Below the pieces are notes generated by a model that did not search any database, had not been told where the DNA came from, and was given only the letters and a program-made list of their open reading frames with translations. A stretch of 64,000 nucleotides of DNA from Amyloporia xantha (taxonomy: Eukaryota; Basidiomycota; Agaricomycetes; Polyporales; Adustoporiaceae). Position numbers and translations under genes: made by a program. The stretch is from contig JAYKKR010000013.1 in the NCBI GenBank assembly GCA_036971615.1, positions 744,001-808,000 on the forward strand, read 5' to 3'. Shown here one piece after another: positions 1 to 10,662 of the stretch (its first letter is position 1; every line of letters begins with the position of its first letter).

Positions 1-3000
1 CCTGCCATTCCAGAAGAAAGTCCCATCCCCGAGGCAGATATTGTCACCGAGGAGGCCGAGCCAGTAACTACAGAAGCTGATACGAGTGCACCGGAGAGCG
101 TCGAAGCTAGTGAAGAGAAAGTTGAGGAAGAGGTAGACGCCCCTGCCGCAGTCGAGCCCTCCACAGAGGTCGCAAGTGCTGAAACGGCGACCACGGAGGA
201 CGCCAGCATTGTCGCAGAGGCGGAAACTGCTGAAGCGGTCGTCGCCATTGAAGAGGCGACGCCACTAGAGGAGCCTGCCCATGTCGAGGAAGCGGCCGTG
301 CCAGAGGAACCTGTTGCAGAAGAAGCTGCGCCCGCCGCCGAACTTCCCGTGTCAGAGGAGGCAGTACCTAGTGAGGAAATTGCTTCGACTGAGGAGGCTG
401 CCCCGGAGTTAGAGGCTACTGTAGAAGAAGAGGCAGTGGCTGATGAAGTTGCACCTACGGAAGAGCCTGCTACCGTTGAGGAAGCAGTAACCACGTCTAC
501 CGAGCCTGTAGCAGACGCGGTTGCATCTAGCGACGAACTCCTCGTTGAGGAGGCTGTAGCTGCCGAAGAATCTGCTCCCGACGTCACTCAGGATGAACCA
601 GTCGCCGCGGAGGAGGCAGGAATTGGGGAAGAATCCCCTGTCGTTGAGGAGGTTGCTGTAGTGGATCCCGTCGACATTGAAGAGTCGTCCGATGCCCAAG
701 GGCCCGCTGCAGAAGAGTCACTTCCTGTTGAAGAATCTATCACCGCAGAGGAGGCACCTCTCGCCGAGGAACCTGTCGCCGAAGAACCCGCCGCTGAAGA
801 ACCTGTTGCCGTAGAGGAGGCAGCGCTTGAAGAAGCTGCTGCCGTGGAAGAGGCTGCACTTGAAGAGGCTGCTGCCGTAGAAGAGGCAGCGCTTGAAGAA
901 GAGGCAGCGCTTGAAGAAGCTGCTGCCATAGAAGAGGCGGCGCTTGAAGAAGCTGCTGCCGTAGAAGAGGTGATTCCTACTGAAGAGCCGGCTGCCGTAG
1001 AGGAGGCAGTTCCTACTGAAGAATCGGCTGCCGTAGAGGAGGTGATCCCTACTGAAGAAACAGCTGCTGTAGAGGAGGTAATCACTGAAGAACGGGTCAC
1101 CACAGGGGCAGCTTCCACTGAGGAAGTCGTCGCTGCAGAAGAGGCAACTTCGACTGAAGAAGCTGCACCTGTTACAGAAGAATCTGGGTCCCCGGAGCCT
1201 GTCGTAGAAGTCGCAGCTCCTGTTGAAGAGTCGGCTGTCATTGAGGAGGCACCCATTGTGGAATCTGCCGCTGTCGAGGGAGCTGAGGTCAGCGAAGAGT
1301 CTGTCGCCCAGTCGGAGGCAGTCGCTGAAGATACGGCCGCTGATCTCGAGGAGATGACCTTTGCGGAACCGCCGCCGGAGAAGCGAACTGTCGTGGAGGT
1401 GGTGTCTGTCGAGGAGCCTGCCGTCGCAGAAGAAGTTGCGGGGTCTGAAGAACCTGCCCCTGAACAGCATGCAGATGTTGAGGAGCAGCCTAGTTTGAGT
1501 GCGGAGGCTACCGTCGAAGTCGCAGTGAGCAGTCTCTCCATGTTTTTATGCTGTCGTTCTGACTGAAGTCCAAAATTTTCTAGTCGACAGAGGCTACTCC
1601 AGAGACGATTTCAGACGAGATAGCTGTGGAAATTTCTCCCGAAGTAACCGACGACTCAGAAGTAGAGACGACTTCCCCTCCGGCTGAGGCATTGGTCCCA
1701 GACGAGGTTGTTGCTATTGCTGAACCTGTTGACACCACAGCAGAGGACGTTCCTAAGGACAGTGTTGCAGCTGTCGTTGATGACAGCTCAGCGCAAGTCG
1801 TTCCTCCCAGCGAGAACGATGCAGAAGTGGTGATACAGGAATCGATCAACGTGGTTTCAATGGTATATTTTACGTCGATGTCGCCTTGTGCATACCTCAT
1901 GTCTTTCATTAACAGCCGGAAGAAGATAGTGCTACAGTTGAGGAGCAGCACGTGTTGGACAGCCATGTGGCGGACGTGCCTGCACCGTCTGAGATTGATG
2001 AATCTAGCAGCGTCAACGCAGAATCTGATGCTTCGGTCCCTGCAAAAGCCATCGAAGACAAATCTACTGAGGTCGCGCCGATTGAAGAATCGATCCTATC
2101 CAATGGAGAACCGGAGGACGGCAGCGTCCTTGTAGAGCCTGAGGATGTTGTACCCGTTGTATCAGAGGTAATGTGCAAGTCGATCGCGCGCACTTTATGC
2201 TCACGGTGTTCCTTCAGGAGTCTGTAGTCCATGGCGCGCCAGTCGTTGATGACAGCGAGACTGTCGCCGGAGAGGTGGTCGAGGAGCATGTTGCCGAACC
2301 AGAGGGGCAAGCAGAGACGATCGTGGAAGAAGCGGCAGTGATTACCATCGAGGCAGCTGACGCCGTCAGCGATACTCCTACTATCACTGTTGATGTTCCA
2401 GAGTCTGAAGCGGATAGTGCTGATGCTGCGGAGCAAGAACTCACCACATCTGTTGCACTGCAGACGACCGAGGTTGAGCGTCCTAAATCTCCCTGGACAC
2501 CTTCTTACAGTGTCACAATGCAAGGGCCTGGCGTTGGCAGTCCTGATGTCACTGAGGATGTCGAAGAGATCGCGGAATTAGAGCAACTTCCTCCTCTCGC
2601 GGTCGCAGCTCCTTCCACGGAGGCGATCGAAGCAAGCATCGAAGTTCCGGAGATCCAGGCTGCGATAGTCGACGCTTCGACCGAGGAACTAGAGACCGAG
2701 GAGCTTGAGCCAGCTTCGTCCGAAGTCAATATTGTTGTGACAGAGGTACGTCATAAATTCCATTGATTCTTCTTTTACTAATGATCCCCGATACAATAGA
2801 GTGCTCCGTCGGAGGATGCGCCCGCAGAGATAGCCGCAGACAACGTGGAAGTGCCGAAGTCTCCCTCGTGGATTCCTTCGTACTCCGTTAGTTCTCAGGG
2901 CGCTAGCCCTCTGCAATCGCCCAAAGCAACAGCGATTGAAGACAACGAGTTAGGGACAGTGGAGCCTCTCAGCATATCTGACACTCCTTCTGTTGTTGTG

Positions 3001-4542
3001 GACGTAGCAGAGGAGTCGCTCACTCAGGTCGAACAGGCTGAACCTGAAGTATCCGGTGCTGTGGAAGAGGCAACTAGTGTTCAGATTGTTGTTGGGGAAG
3101 CGCAGACAGAAGAGATCCCTATCGTCCAGACCACAGAATCTGACGTTTCAGAGGTGACTATTTCCAATGTTTTCGGAGTTCGTTGTATCTCAACACATTA
3201 CTCGTCCCTTCACAGGTCGACACCTCTGCATCTTCAACAAGCGCCGCTCTGCATGATGACGTTGATCGCGCGAAACCTACGTCATGGATTCCCTCTTACT
3301 CTGTGAATTCGCAAGGCGCAAGCCCACTTCACATGCCACAGCCTACTGAGGATGGCGACGTGGATGAAATCCAGCCGTTAGCAGCATCAGTAGCCGATGT
3401 CATCACTGAATCGCCAGCCGTCCCTGAGACCGAGGCTATCTCTACGGAAGAGGTCGAAACTACTGTACAAGAGACTGCGTCTGTCCCTGAAGACACTTCA
3501 GAGAATGCCGTCGTCCCTCAAGTCGTCCTGACACCAGAGCTAGTCGAGGCTACTGCGGAAGATCCCTCACAAGTATGTGTTATCTTACTTGCGCGTGTCA
3601 TCGAGGCAAAGCTCATCTGTTGTACAGGTTCCTGTGGATGCGCCAGCGCTAGCCGCTCTGGAGCGACCCAAATCACCCTGGACACCTTCGTATACAGTGA
3701 CTCAACAAGGGTCCAGCCCTCTCAATGGAGCAGTGATTGGTGACGACAAGGACCTAGATGAAGTAGAGCATCTGCCGGCTCCCCTAGTAAACGGAAAAGC
3801 GATTGCCAAGGAAGAAATGCTTGCTGAGGCGGACGTCGCTCATGAAGCTGTGGCTGGTGACACTGCTGTCAGTTCTCATACTGAGACAGAAAACGAGCAA
3901 CCCACTGTACTGGTCAGCACAGTTGCAGACACTGAGGTAATGATCTACTCGTATGAAGTTGCCCAATCTCACACTCCCTGCAGGAGGAGAACACCCCCAT
4001 CGCTGAGGAGCGGCCCGAGCGTCCATGGACGCCCTCATACTCTGTCACTACGCAAGGCCCTGGAACGCCGACAGCAGAAGCTGGGGATGAAGAAGGTCCG
4101 CAAGCGTTCCCGACGGTAGAAAGCGCGGCGACTGAATCGAAGAAAGTAACGACTAAGTAAGTCTTCCCTCGATCGATCATGGTGATCGGTATTCATTGTA
4201 CTCCACATCAGGCCTAGCTTGGCCCGCTTAGCACCCGTCGATGAAAACGAGCAGATCAACATTGAGCTCGACTCTCAGCTTCAGCCAGGATCTGTTTCAC
4301 CTACTACGACCCGGACGAGACTCGAATCGACGACTTCCTCTCGTTTCTTCCCCGGAGGATGGTTCTCGAGTACTGCAAAGCTGCCTGAAGAAGGGAGGAC
4401 ATCCGCTGAGCATGCAGAGGGCGAATTTTCCAAGAGCCCAACAAGTGCAGCCGATTCTCCTGCGCTGGATGTACCGACAAACACTCCTACAGACGGGGTC
4501 GTCGACGAAAAGAAAAGATCTAGGTGGTGTCTTATCATGTGA
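1..4542 (+). CDS. Long acidic repeat protein with C-terminal CaaX box (5' end outside window)
   Basis: Partial gene, open from base 1. Exons: 1-1524, 1584-1862, 1916-2167, 2218-2745, 2800-3153, 3216-3572, 3628-3936, 3984-4156, 4212-4542. The first exon encodes hundreds of residues rich in Glu, Ala, Val, Ser and Thr, probably disordered. Exons starting at 2218, 2800, 3216, 3628 and 3984 each carry one copy of a motif W-[T/I]-P-S-Y-[S/T]-V-x-x-Q-G, usually preceded by P-K-S-P. The last exon ends in basic KKRSRW followed by CLIM and a stop. That is a CaaX box with terminal Met, which by known rules predicts farnesylation and membrane attachment. All introns are phase 0 except the last (phase 2). 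I do not recognise the family. Membrane tethering of an acidic disordered chain is inference. The intron at 1863 could instead start at 1851. Confidence 0.85.
811..1083 (+). repeat. Coding minisatellite (33-36 bp units)
   Basis: Tandem 33-bp units encode variants of VEEAALEEAAA. They pass into 36-bp units encoding variants of VEEVIPTEEPAA. All units stay in frame in the first exon of the CaaX protein. Units differ by silent and conservative changes, and one unit is shortened around 889-909. Copy number is likely to vary between strains (inference). Confidence 0.8.
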
Positions 4543-6430
4543 TGCTTTGTCTTGATTCTTATTGCTTATTGGTTACGAAATTGATGAACCTACATGATTC
4601 TCTATTATCCATTGCCCTTCACTACTATCCCCAGCAATCTCTTCGACGTCTCTTCTCTACATTTCGAGGATCTATATGTTTATATACTTACAGATTCGAA
4701 CATACTAATGCAATCTGCTATTCAATCTGCTTCGGACTTGCGTGAAACTACTGGGCATGACCGTACAACTCTCTGTCCACTATTGACATAACAAAGGATA
4801 TAGTTGGAATAACAAGGGAAAGCGGTCCAAATTGATGACATGTTTCAAGACCCATAGTACGTTTACTTTATCTCCGACTCTGCGCTGAGCTGCAAGCATC
4901 TCATTGTTCGACTACAAGGAGAATGCAAATTCTACACAGAATTATAGCTAGCGTATTTATAAGACGAGATGGCGGCTAGTCCATGGTGACCTTCAGCATT
5001 CTTGTGTTGTTTTTTGCTTATTCTTAGGTTATCCTGCATGTCTAGGTGTATTTAGACATCCGTCTTGACTGAAAAAATAATGGGCCCCACGTCTGCTCCT
5101 AAGAATATGGCCCCCGAATTTGATGGGAGCGAGATGTAAAACTGGGGATGCACCATCCTGTCGTAGTGCGAAGGCCTCTTTCTTTGCTTCGCATTCGCTC
5201 ACACGTGCTCTGGTTGAGTGGCTCGTTTGAAAGTCTTTGTCACTGTGGCTTCCCTCACGCACGTTCTGACTGGCGGGAAATACGTCGACTTCTAAACGAC
5301 TTAGCATAGGCTCCTCTTCGGCGGCTCCTATTCTTGCAATCACCGAATGTCGCACTCAATGCAGTGTGAGCGTCAAATTATGCAGGTGACCATTCTGACG
5401 CCTTATTTCACCTAGTCACTGGCATTCCATTTTGAAAATAACATACGTACCTCCGAGGCGGTACGGATCAAGGGGTTACAATTCCACTCTAGCTCTGCGC
5501 TCGTAGGAGCAATATGCGGTGCAGGCTAGCCTGAAAAACTGTGCAAGACATCGATGACAGCCTCCAAGATTCTAATACATGCAACGGTACTCATAGGACT
5601 ATCCAGTCGCCTCCGTTTGTCTTGGAATGGATACTCCGCCCACCTCGGCCGTTCAGTCAGCATACTACATCAATATGAACTTCAATCAACTCGAAACGGT
5701 TCGAATTCCAAATAGCATTGGCATCAATTCATAACTGACCAACGGAACGGATACAAATATGTAAACCTTCTCTTAGGTGCTGGGACAGCTCGGCTGAGCC
5801 ATGGCCATCCATCCGTGTGTGGTCCCGGCTCCGGAAGCGTCTATGTAGCCATCTCCAATATGTCAATGCTGTCCGCGGAGTGATTACATGCACATCCCTC
5901 ACAATGCCAGGTCGAACCAGCTCCGAGAAAATACCAGGTATTTATTTATTCCACCGATTCCTAGCAGTCTACCTCGTCGAAGTCTATAAGTAATAGGCCG
6001 ACAGCATTGCAAGGCCTGGACACTCTGGAAAGCTGGCGGATCAATCCTCCTACGTCTATGGGTAGACTAGTCTCGGCAGTGGCATTACATCGCTTCGTGA
6101 CGCTGAGCACTTGCTATTCACATATTTAGAGGCTATACTCTCCATATTTTTGCCTGAAGGACGGACCAACCACTAGCGCTGCATTCATATCTGTGTGTTT
6201 CAGCGGTGCGCGCGCACATCGTATGACCTAGAGCTCAGCTCGTTCGGGTTTCTTGACATTGTCGGTGACAGTGGCCGTTTCTTTAGCGCGAAACTAAATG
6301 CCGCAAGCTGAACTGTATGGAGAGGATTTGGCATCTACAATACGAAATTTGGGTGAGTAATCCATCGGACATTACGCCCTGGCGGAGAACCACTTACTAT
6401 TCGAGCCTAGCTAACCAACGCCCGACTGCG
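4543..6430. other. Intergenic, no gene recognised
   Basis: It holds the 3' flank of the CaaX gene and the upstream region of the cerato-platanin. The longest reading frame, on the minus strand at 5029-5355 (108 codons), has no recognisable motif and no convincing splice partners. I do not call it. Confidence 0.6.
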
Positions 6431-6431
6431 G

Positions 6432-6447
6432 CCAATGCTGTATAAAG
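6432..6447 (+). promoter_or_regulatory. CCAAT and TATA boxes of the cerato-platanin gene
   Basis: CCAAT at 6432-6436 is followed by TATAAAG at 6441-6447. The TATA element lies 86 bases before the ATG at 6527, a spacing typical of strongly expressed fungal secreted-protein genes. Confidence 0.6.
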
Positions 6448-6526
6448 AGCAGAAGAATGGCTCTTGTTCCGTCAGCCCACTCCTGCACAGTACTCCAGTT
6501 CCACTGCATCTCACAGCTGAAGGATA

Positions 6527-7066
6527 ATGAAGTTTACCACTGTACTCGCTAGTGCTCTTTGCCTCGTTCCTGCCGTTTTGGCGGACACGTACAAGGTCAC
6601 CTACGACCAATTCTACGACAACGCCAGCGCATCTCTCAATGATACCGCGTGTTCCAATGGCAAGAATGGCCTCATCACCAAAGGCAAGCTGGGCATCAGC
6701 GACTCACTTGTATAGCGTCTTCTAAAGTATATCGACAGGATACACCACCCTCGGTTCCCTCCCCGACTTCCCGTACATTGGTGGGGCCTTCGCTGTCCCG
6801 CGTAAGCTCTGTTTGATACTTTTAGCATAATAAACCCCGCTCACTGTTTTTTGCCTATGATAGACTGGAACTCTACTGGATGTGGTACATGCTGGCAACT
6901 CACCTATAACGACACCACCATCGACATCTTGGCAGTTGACACTGCCGGAGTGGGCTTCGATATATCCCTTGAAGCGCTGAATGCGCTCACCGACGGGCAA
7001 GGGGCCGCTTTGGGCTTCGTCTACGCCACAGCGACGGAGGTCGACGCGTCAGTCTGCGGATTGTAA
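6527..7066 (+). CDS. Cerato-platanin family secreted protein
   Basis: Exons 6527-6683, 6739-6801, 6864-7066 give 140 residues, the usual length for the family. Residues 1-19 are a hydrophobic signal peptide ending in VLA. The mature chain has the family hallmarks: YDN near the start, ACSNGKNGLITKG, the GSLPDFPYIGGAF stretch, CGTCW, and the terminal VCGL. That makes four cysteines in the expected order for two disulfides. Cerato-platanins are small secreted proteins that bind chitin oligomers, self-assemble at interfaces and can elicit plant defence. Whether this one does is not shown by sequence. The first intron starts with GC rather than GT (6684-6738), because only that junction keeps ITKG-YTT in frame. 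It lies between the CaaX gene and the convergent uridine kinase gene. Confidence 0.95.
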
Positions 7067-7490
7067 ACACAATGTGAGCATTTCGTGAGATTCATCATGG
7101 ATCGATCTTAATGAAAAGGTACCAGCTTCACAATAAGTTTAGCAACTCTGAGACGTCTTCACTTCCGAAAGACGCTGTATCGCATTAGTTCTACTGTTGT
7201 GATTGATCGAATAGCATGTATATGTAACATTGTGATGCGAGGCCTGATCGGCTCTCAGTGGTATTCTCGAATGGACATTCATTTCCGTTGATCAGAGGGG
7301 TCTGGCAAAGACACGCGAATAATTGTCTCAATCAGACCGTGACTGGGCATTCTCAGGGTGGAACATAGGCAATGTTGAGGGTGTTGATATCCTCCTTCTG
7401 GGACTATCAACGAACCACTCCATTTGGTTGGGCATTGAAGACACATGAATAGAACGTGAATCAGTTATGTGGGAATCCCAACAAGGATGA
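7067..7490. other. Convergent 3' intergenic region
   Basis: This spans the stop codons of the cerato-platanin (plus) and uridine kinase (minus) genes. It should hold both 3' UTRs. No gene or repeat is seen. Confidence 0.6.
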
Positions 7491-9921
7491 TCACAGATAG
7501 TATCGATCACCTGCAGTTGCCATATTCATTATCTGCAGATAAATAGCCTAGGCGTCTACTCACCTATGTGTCCCATTCCAGGCTCCACCACCCACACTTT
7601 ACGACCTTCTGCACCAGTCTGTCCTTCACCCTCCTCGACACCCTCCAGCCACGTCTCCCGCAAGCCATTGTCCACGGCACCGCACACGATCTTGACTTGG
7701 GGGAATGCTTGCTGCAGTACAGATATTCCGCCACAACGTGCGACGAGGAAAGTGACGAATATGATATGGTCTTGAGGTACTCCATGGTCCAATAGGACAC
7801 GAATGGCCATGAATGCGGCCGCGCCCGTGCCAATCTGATAAGGTATCATTCAACATGCTGCGGTTCGAAGAATAAAAATACCAACCTGCGCGTCTAGGAG
7901 AAACACCCAACTTTGCTGCGCAAGATGTCGATGTCTGATACATACAGGCAGGTGCAAGTGCAAGAGGATGGGCTCCCCTGTATCTGCCTCCGACTGAATC
8001 AAGAGAGATCCAATGGGAATGGCGTTAACTACCCTGCGAAGCCCTTGTTCCAGCGGTCCACCACTGAAAGCCAGTGGGTGAGTATGAGAGATAACAAGCC
8101 GGTGTGACACATACGATCGCAGAATTGATACCCCGCATACGTACTGCGTTGCAAAAGGTTATCAGTCGTAATGGTATACACAGCAAAAGAGGGACCTGCT
8201 TCTGCATCCAACTCCTTTCCATGTGACGCAACTTCGAGAGGTGTCACCACTGTTTTCGGCCGGTATGGAAGATGCTCTGTAGCTTTCTCGACGAGTAATG
8301 TGGACAGCCTGTCAACGAAGAAGATAAAGTCTCCTCTATTTGTCGTGGCGTCTCTGAGAATAGTGAAGATGCCCTGTCCGACGCAATCAGCATCTGTTGA
8401 CTGACTAACTGGATTGTAAAGGACGGACCTTCAATTGCGGTGTTTGCGGTAGGAGAGTTAAATTGAGATATTCCTTCATGGGGTCGGGATTACCGGCCTC
8501 TGGACTCAAATCGCGTGGTCCGGCCCCAGCTAGTCTTTGACGGAGGCTTGTCGCTCTCTCGTCCAGCTGCCGACGGATGTGCGTCGAAATAATATCAATA
8601 GCAACTGCGTTGTCAGAACCAGGTACTATCTGATGGTGTCTGTCAGAACAAGTCGAGAGTACGAACACTTAATGAAGAGGGCATTCACAATGTTGGCATA
8701 TCGTGACGTCGGAAGGACAAAATTGTCATACGACGGCTTGACGAATCGCAGGTATCTATGATCAATAAAACTTGGTGCGTTTGGCTTCTGAAAGTGAGGT
8801 GAAGACGTACTGGTCAAGAATCCCTTCTACGCTCCTGCCACGCTCCTTCACATCCCGCCGGATCCGACGGGCAAGCATCAAATCCGAATCGCATTGTACA
8901 AATATCTGGACCGAGGTGACTATAGAACGGAAATTCCAGCGTCGAGGCGCACCTTCAAATCATATAGGGCCCTCAGGGCCGGATCATGCAGGGCCATGAT
9001 ACCTTCCGCTAAGCGAGCTTTCAACAAAAGCTTGAGGGCGACAAAAACGCCGCGACGGACCTATGATAATAGCGGCACCATATAGATACTTGGTCTCGTC
9101 TAACCGCTGATGTGTGTTGAAGGAGTAGATAGGAATGTTGCTTTGCCGGCAAGCTTTGAGGTCTGCTAGACACTGAAGCCAGTAGGACCAGCGCATTGCG
9201 AGAAAGGAACCTTGGAAGTTCAAGTACACCTCGCATCCTGTGTGAGTCGAGTGACAATAGGACCACGTACAGACGAAAATAGTGGCATGTCAATGGCATC
9301 TGCAACAATACCCGGTGTCAGTCGTCATGCATCCCTGCACGATGTAGATATGACCTGGATGATCGAAATCGAAACGGCTCTCATAGGCAAGCTCAATCTC
9401 CTCAGGCGTGTGACGCTTATAAAAGCTATCCTATAGAGTCGTGAGTTGTCTTGTAGCGCGGGCTGCGAAATCAAGCTGACTTGCGATAGAATGATGACAG
9501 TAGGAATCGATCCGAGCGACTGGACAATTCGCCGAGCTACATGGGTCTAAATACCACGGCTTAAGATTACGCACTTGCCCGCTATGGTCTTGGTCGCACC
9601 TTGCCGCTAGCGGACCCTCCTAAGAAGAGATTGGGATACGATCAACTGATTCGGCTTGGACTTGGATTTGCGTACCAGCGATTCCAATCACGAAGGCGTC
9701 AGAGATCCGCGACCCATCTTCTCCGTACCTGGTGCATCCATTTCCATTCCAGTCAGTCGATTTATGAATTCAGCCGGGGCTTCCCACCATGGCGGTCTGC
9801 CGTGGGATTTCAGGACAGTATTCTTCTTAGCTTGGAGGAGCACATCGCGCGCTGTTAGTGAGGTGACCGTTCGCGAGAGGGTGGGTCTTATGCTCTGATT
9901 TTCAGCCGTCTCTGCAGACAT
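7491..9921 (-). CDS. URK1: Uridine/cytidine kinase with C-terminal uracil phosphoribosyltransferase domain
   Basis: Sixteen exons on the minus strand: 9921-9788, 9728-9676, 9619-9600, 9546-9481, 9430-9355, 9299-9271, 9172-9061, 9008-8953, 8905-8811, 8755-8689, 8629-8429, 8373-8182, 8143-8115, 8063-7886, 7834-7564, 7510-7491. They encode about 532 residues (yeast Urk1 has 501). The kinase half has Walker A GGSASGKT at residues 63-70, LSQDSFYK, DAIDMPL, and KPSYDNFVLPT. The UPRT half has VCGVSILRSGGPLE, GSLLIQSEADTGEP, LLDAQIGTGAA, and PGMGHIGDRYYL at the end. The enzyme phosphorylates uridine and cytidine in pyrimidine salvage in the cytosol. In this family the UPRT-like half is often non-catalytic or regulatory. 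The start is the first ATG giving MSAETAEN. The intron at 8181-8144 is only 38 nt. A more usual 52-nt intron from 8195 would shift the frame. Confidence 0.93.
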
Positions 9922-10662
9922 CGGGCGGGCAAAGACAGGGTAGAAGACAACCGAGAGTCTGAGACCGTTGAATGTCGAATATGAATTGCTGCAGCACTTA
10001 TGCTCGGACCGTGACAAATGTTAGGCGCTGTATCTGTGACCATGATTGTGACAGTATTGTGACCTTCTAAACCACCTGTATCAATGGTTACGTAGCGCAG
10101 CATCCTTGTCAGTGCGAGTCAAATATTTGCGGTGTATACAGCTGCAGGGGACTTCGGGTACGTTTCATGTTATTTTCTCTACCCATTCTGCGTTCATTCA
10201 TCTCTGAGAGTAACAAGACGCATTCAAGTTGCATAATCAGCGCCCACGGCTCTCAAACAGATCAGCGCCGGCGCCAATCACTGGAAAGGTCATTAGTTAT
10301 TCGGTCCCTACTCAAGCTCTTCACTCCTTGATCATGGTTGGACCAGTGCTGCCGCACATGGCTGGACTTCAATTTAGCAAGAAAGATGATATACAGCACA
10401 AGTAGGAGCTAAAAGCATAGTAACTGCACGTTCAAAATCCGGGCTCAGGATGGGAGGCTGTCTCGCTATATAATGAATGACCCGCTGTCCCCGAGTCCCT
10501 GACAACAGGCTGTTAGCTGTACAGTCCTGTATCTCTCGCCCGGCATCGCCTTTCATCAAGATCAGGCCCGCGCAGTAGCGTAATCCCGTTAGTCTAATCA
10601 GACAACCGAGGTATTTAGTGCGTGTCTTGCTCGTGCTGCTCCTCATTCCTTCTTCCATCATT
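9922..10662. other. Divergent promoter region between uridine kinase and aspartic protease
   Basis: The two genes point away from each other. A TATATAA string at 10467-10473 lies 190 bases before the protease ATG and may serve it. No reading frame with family features is present. Confidence 0.5.

Noticed and set aside
588..1541. 317-codon minus-strand frame rich in Ser/Thr/Ala
   Set aside because: It is the exact antisense of the Glu/Ala repeat exon. Its composition follows from GAA/GAG codons read backwards, with no motif or splice signals.
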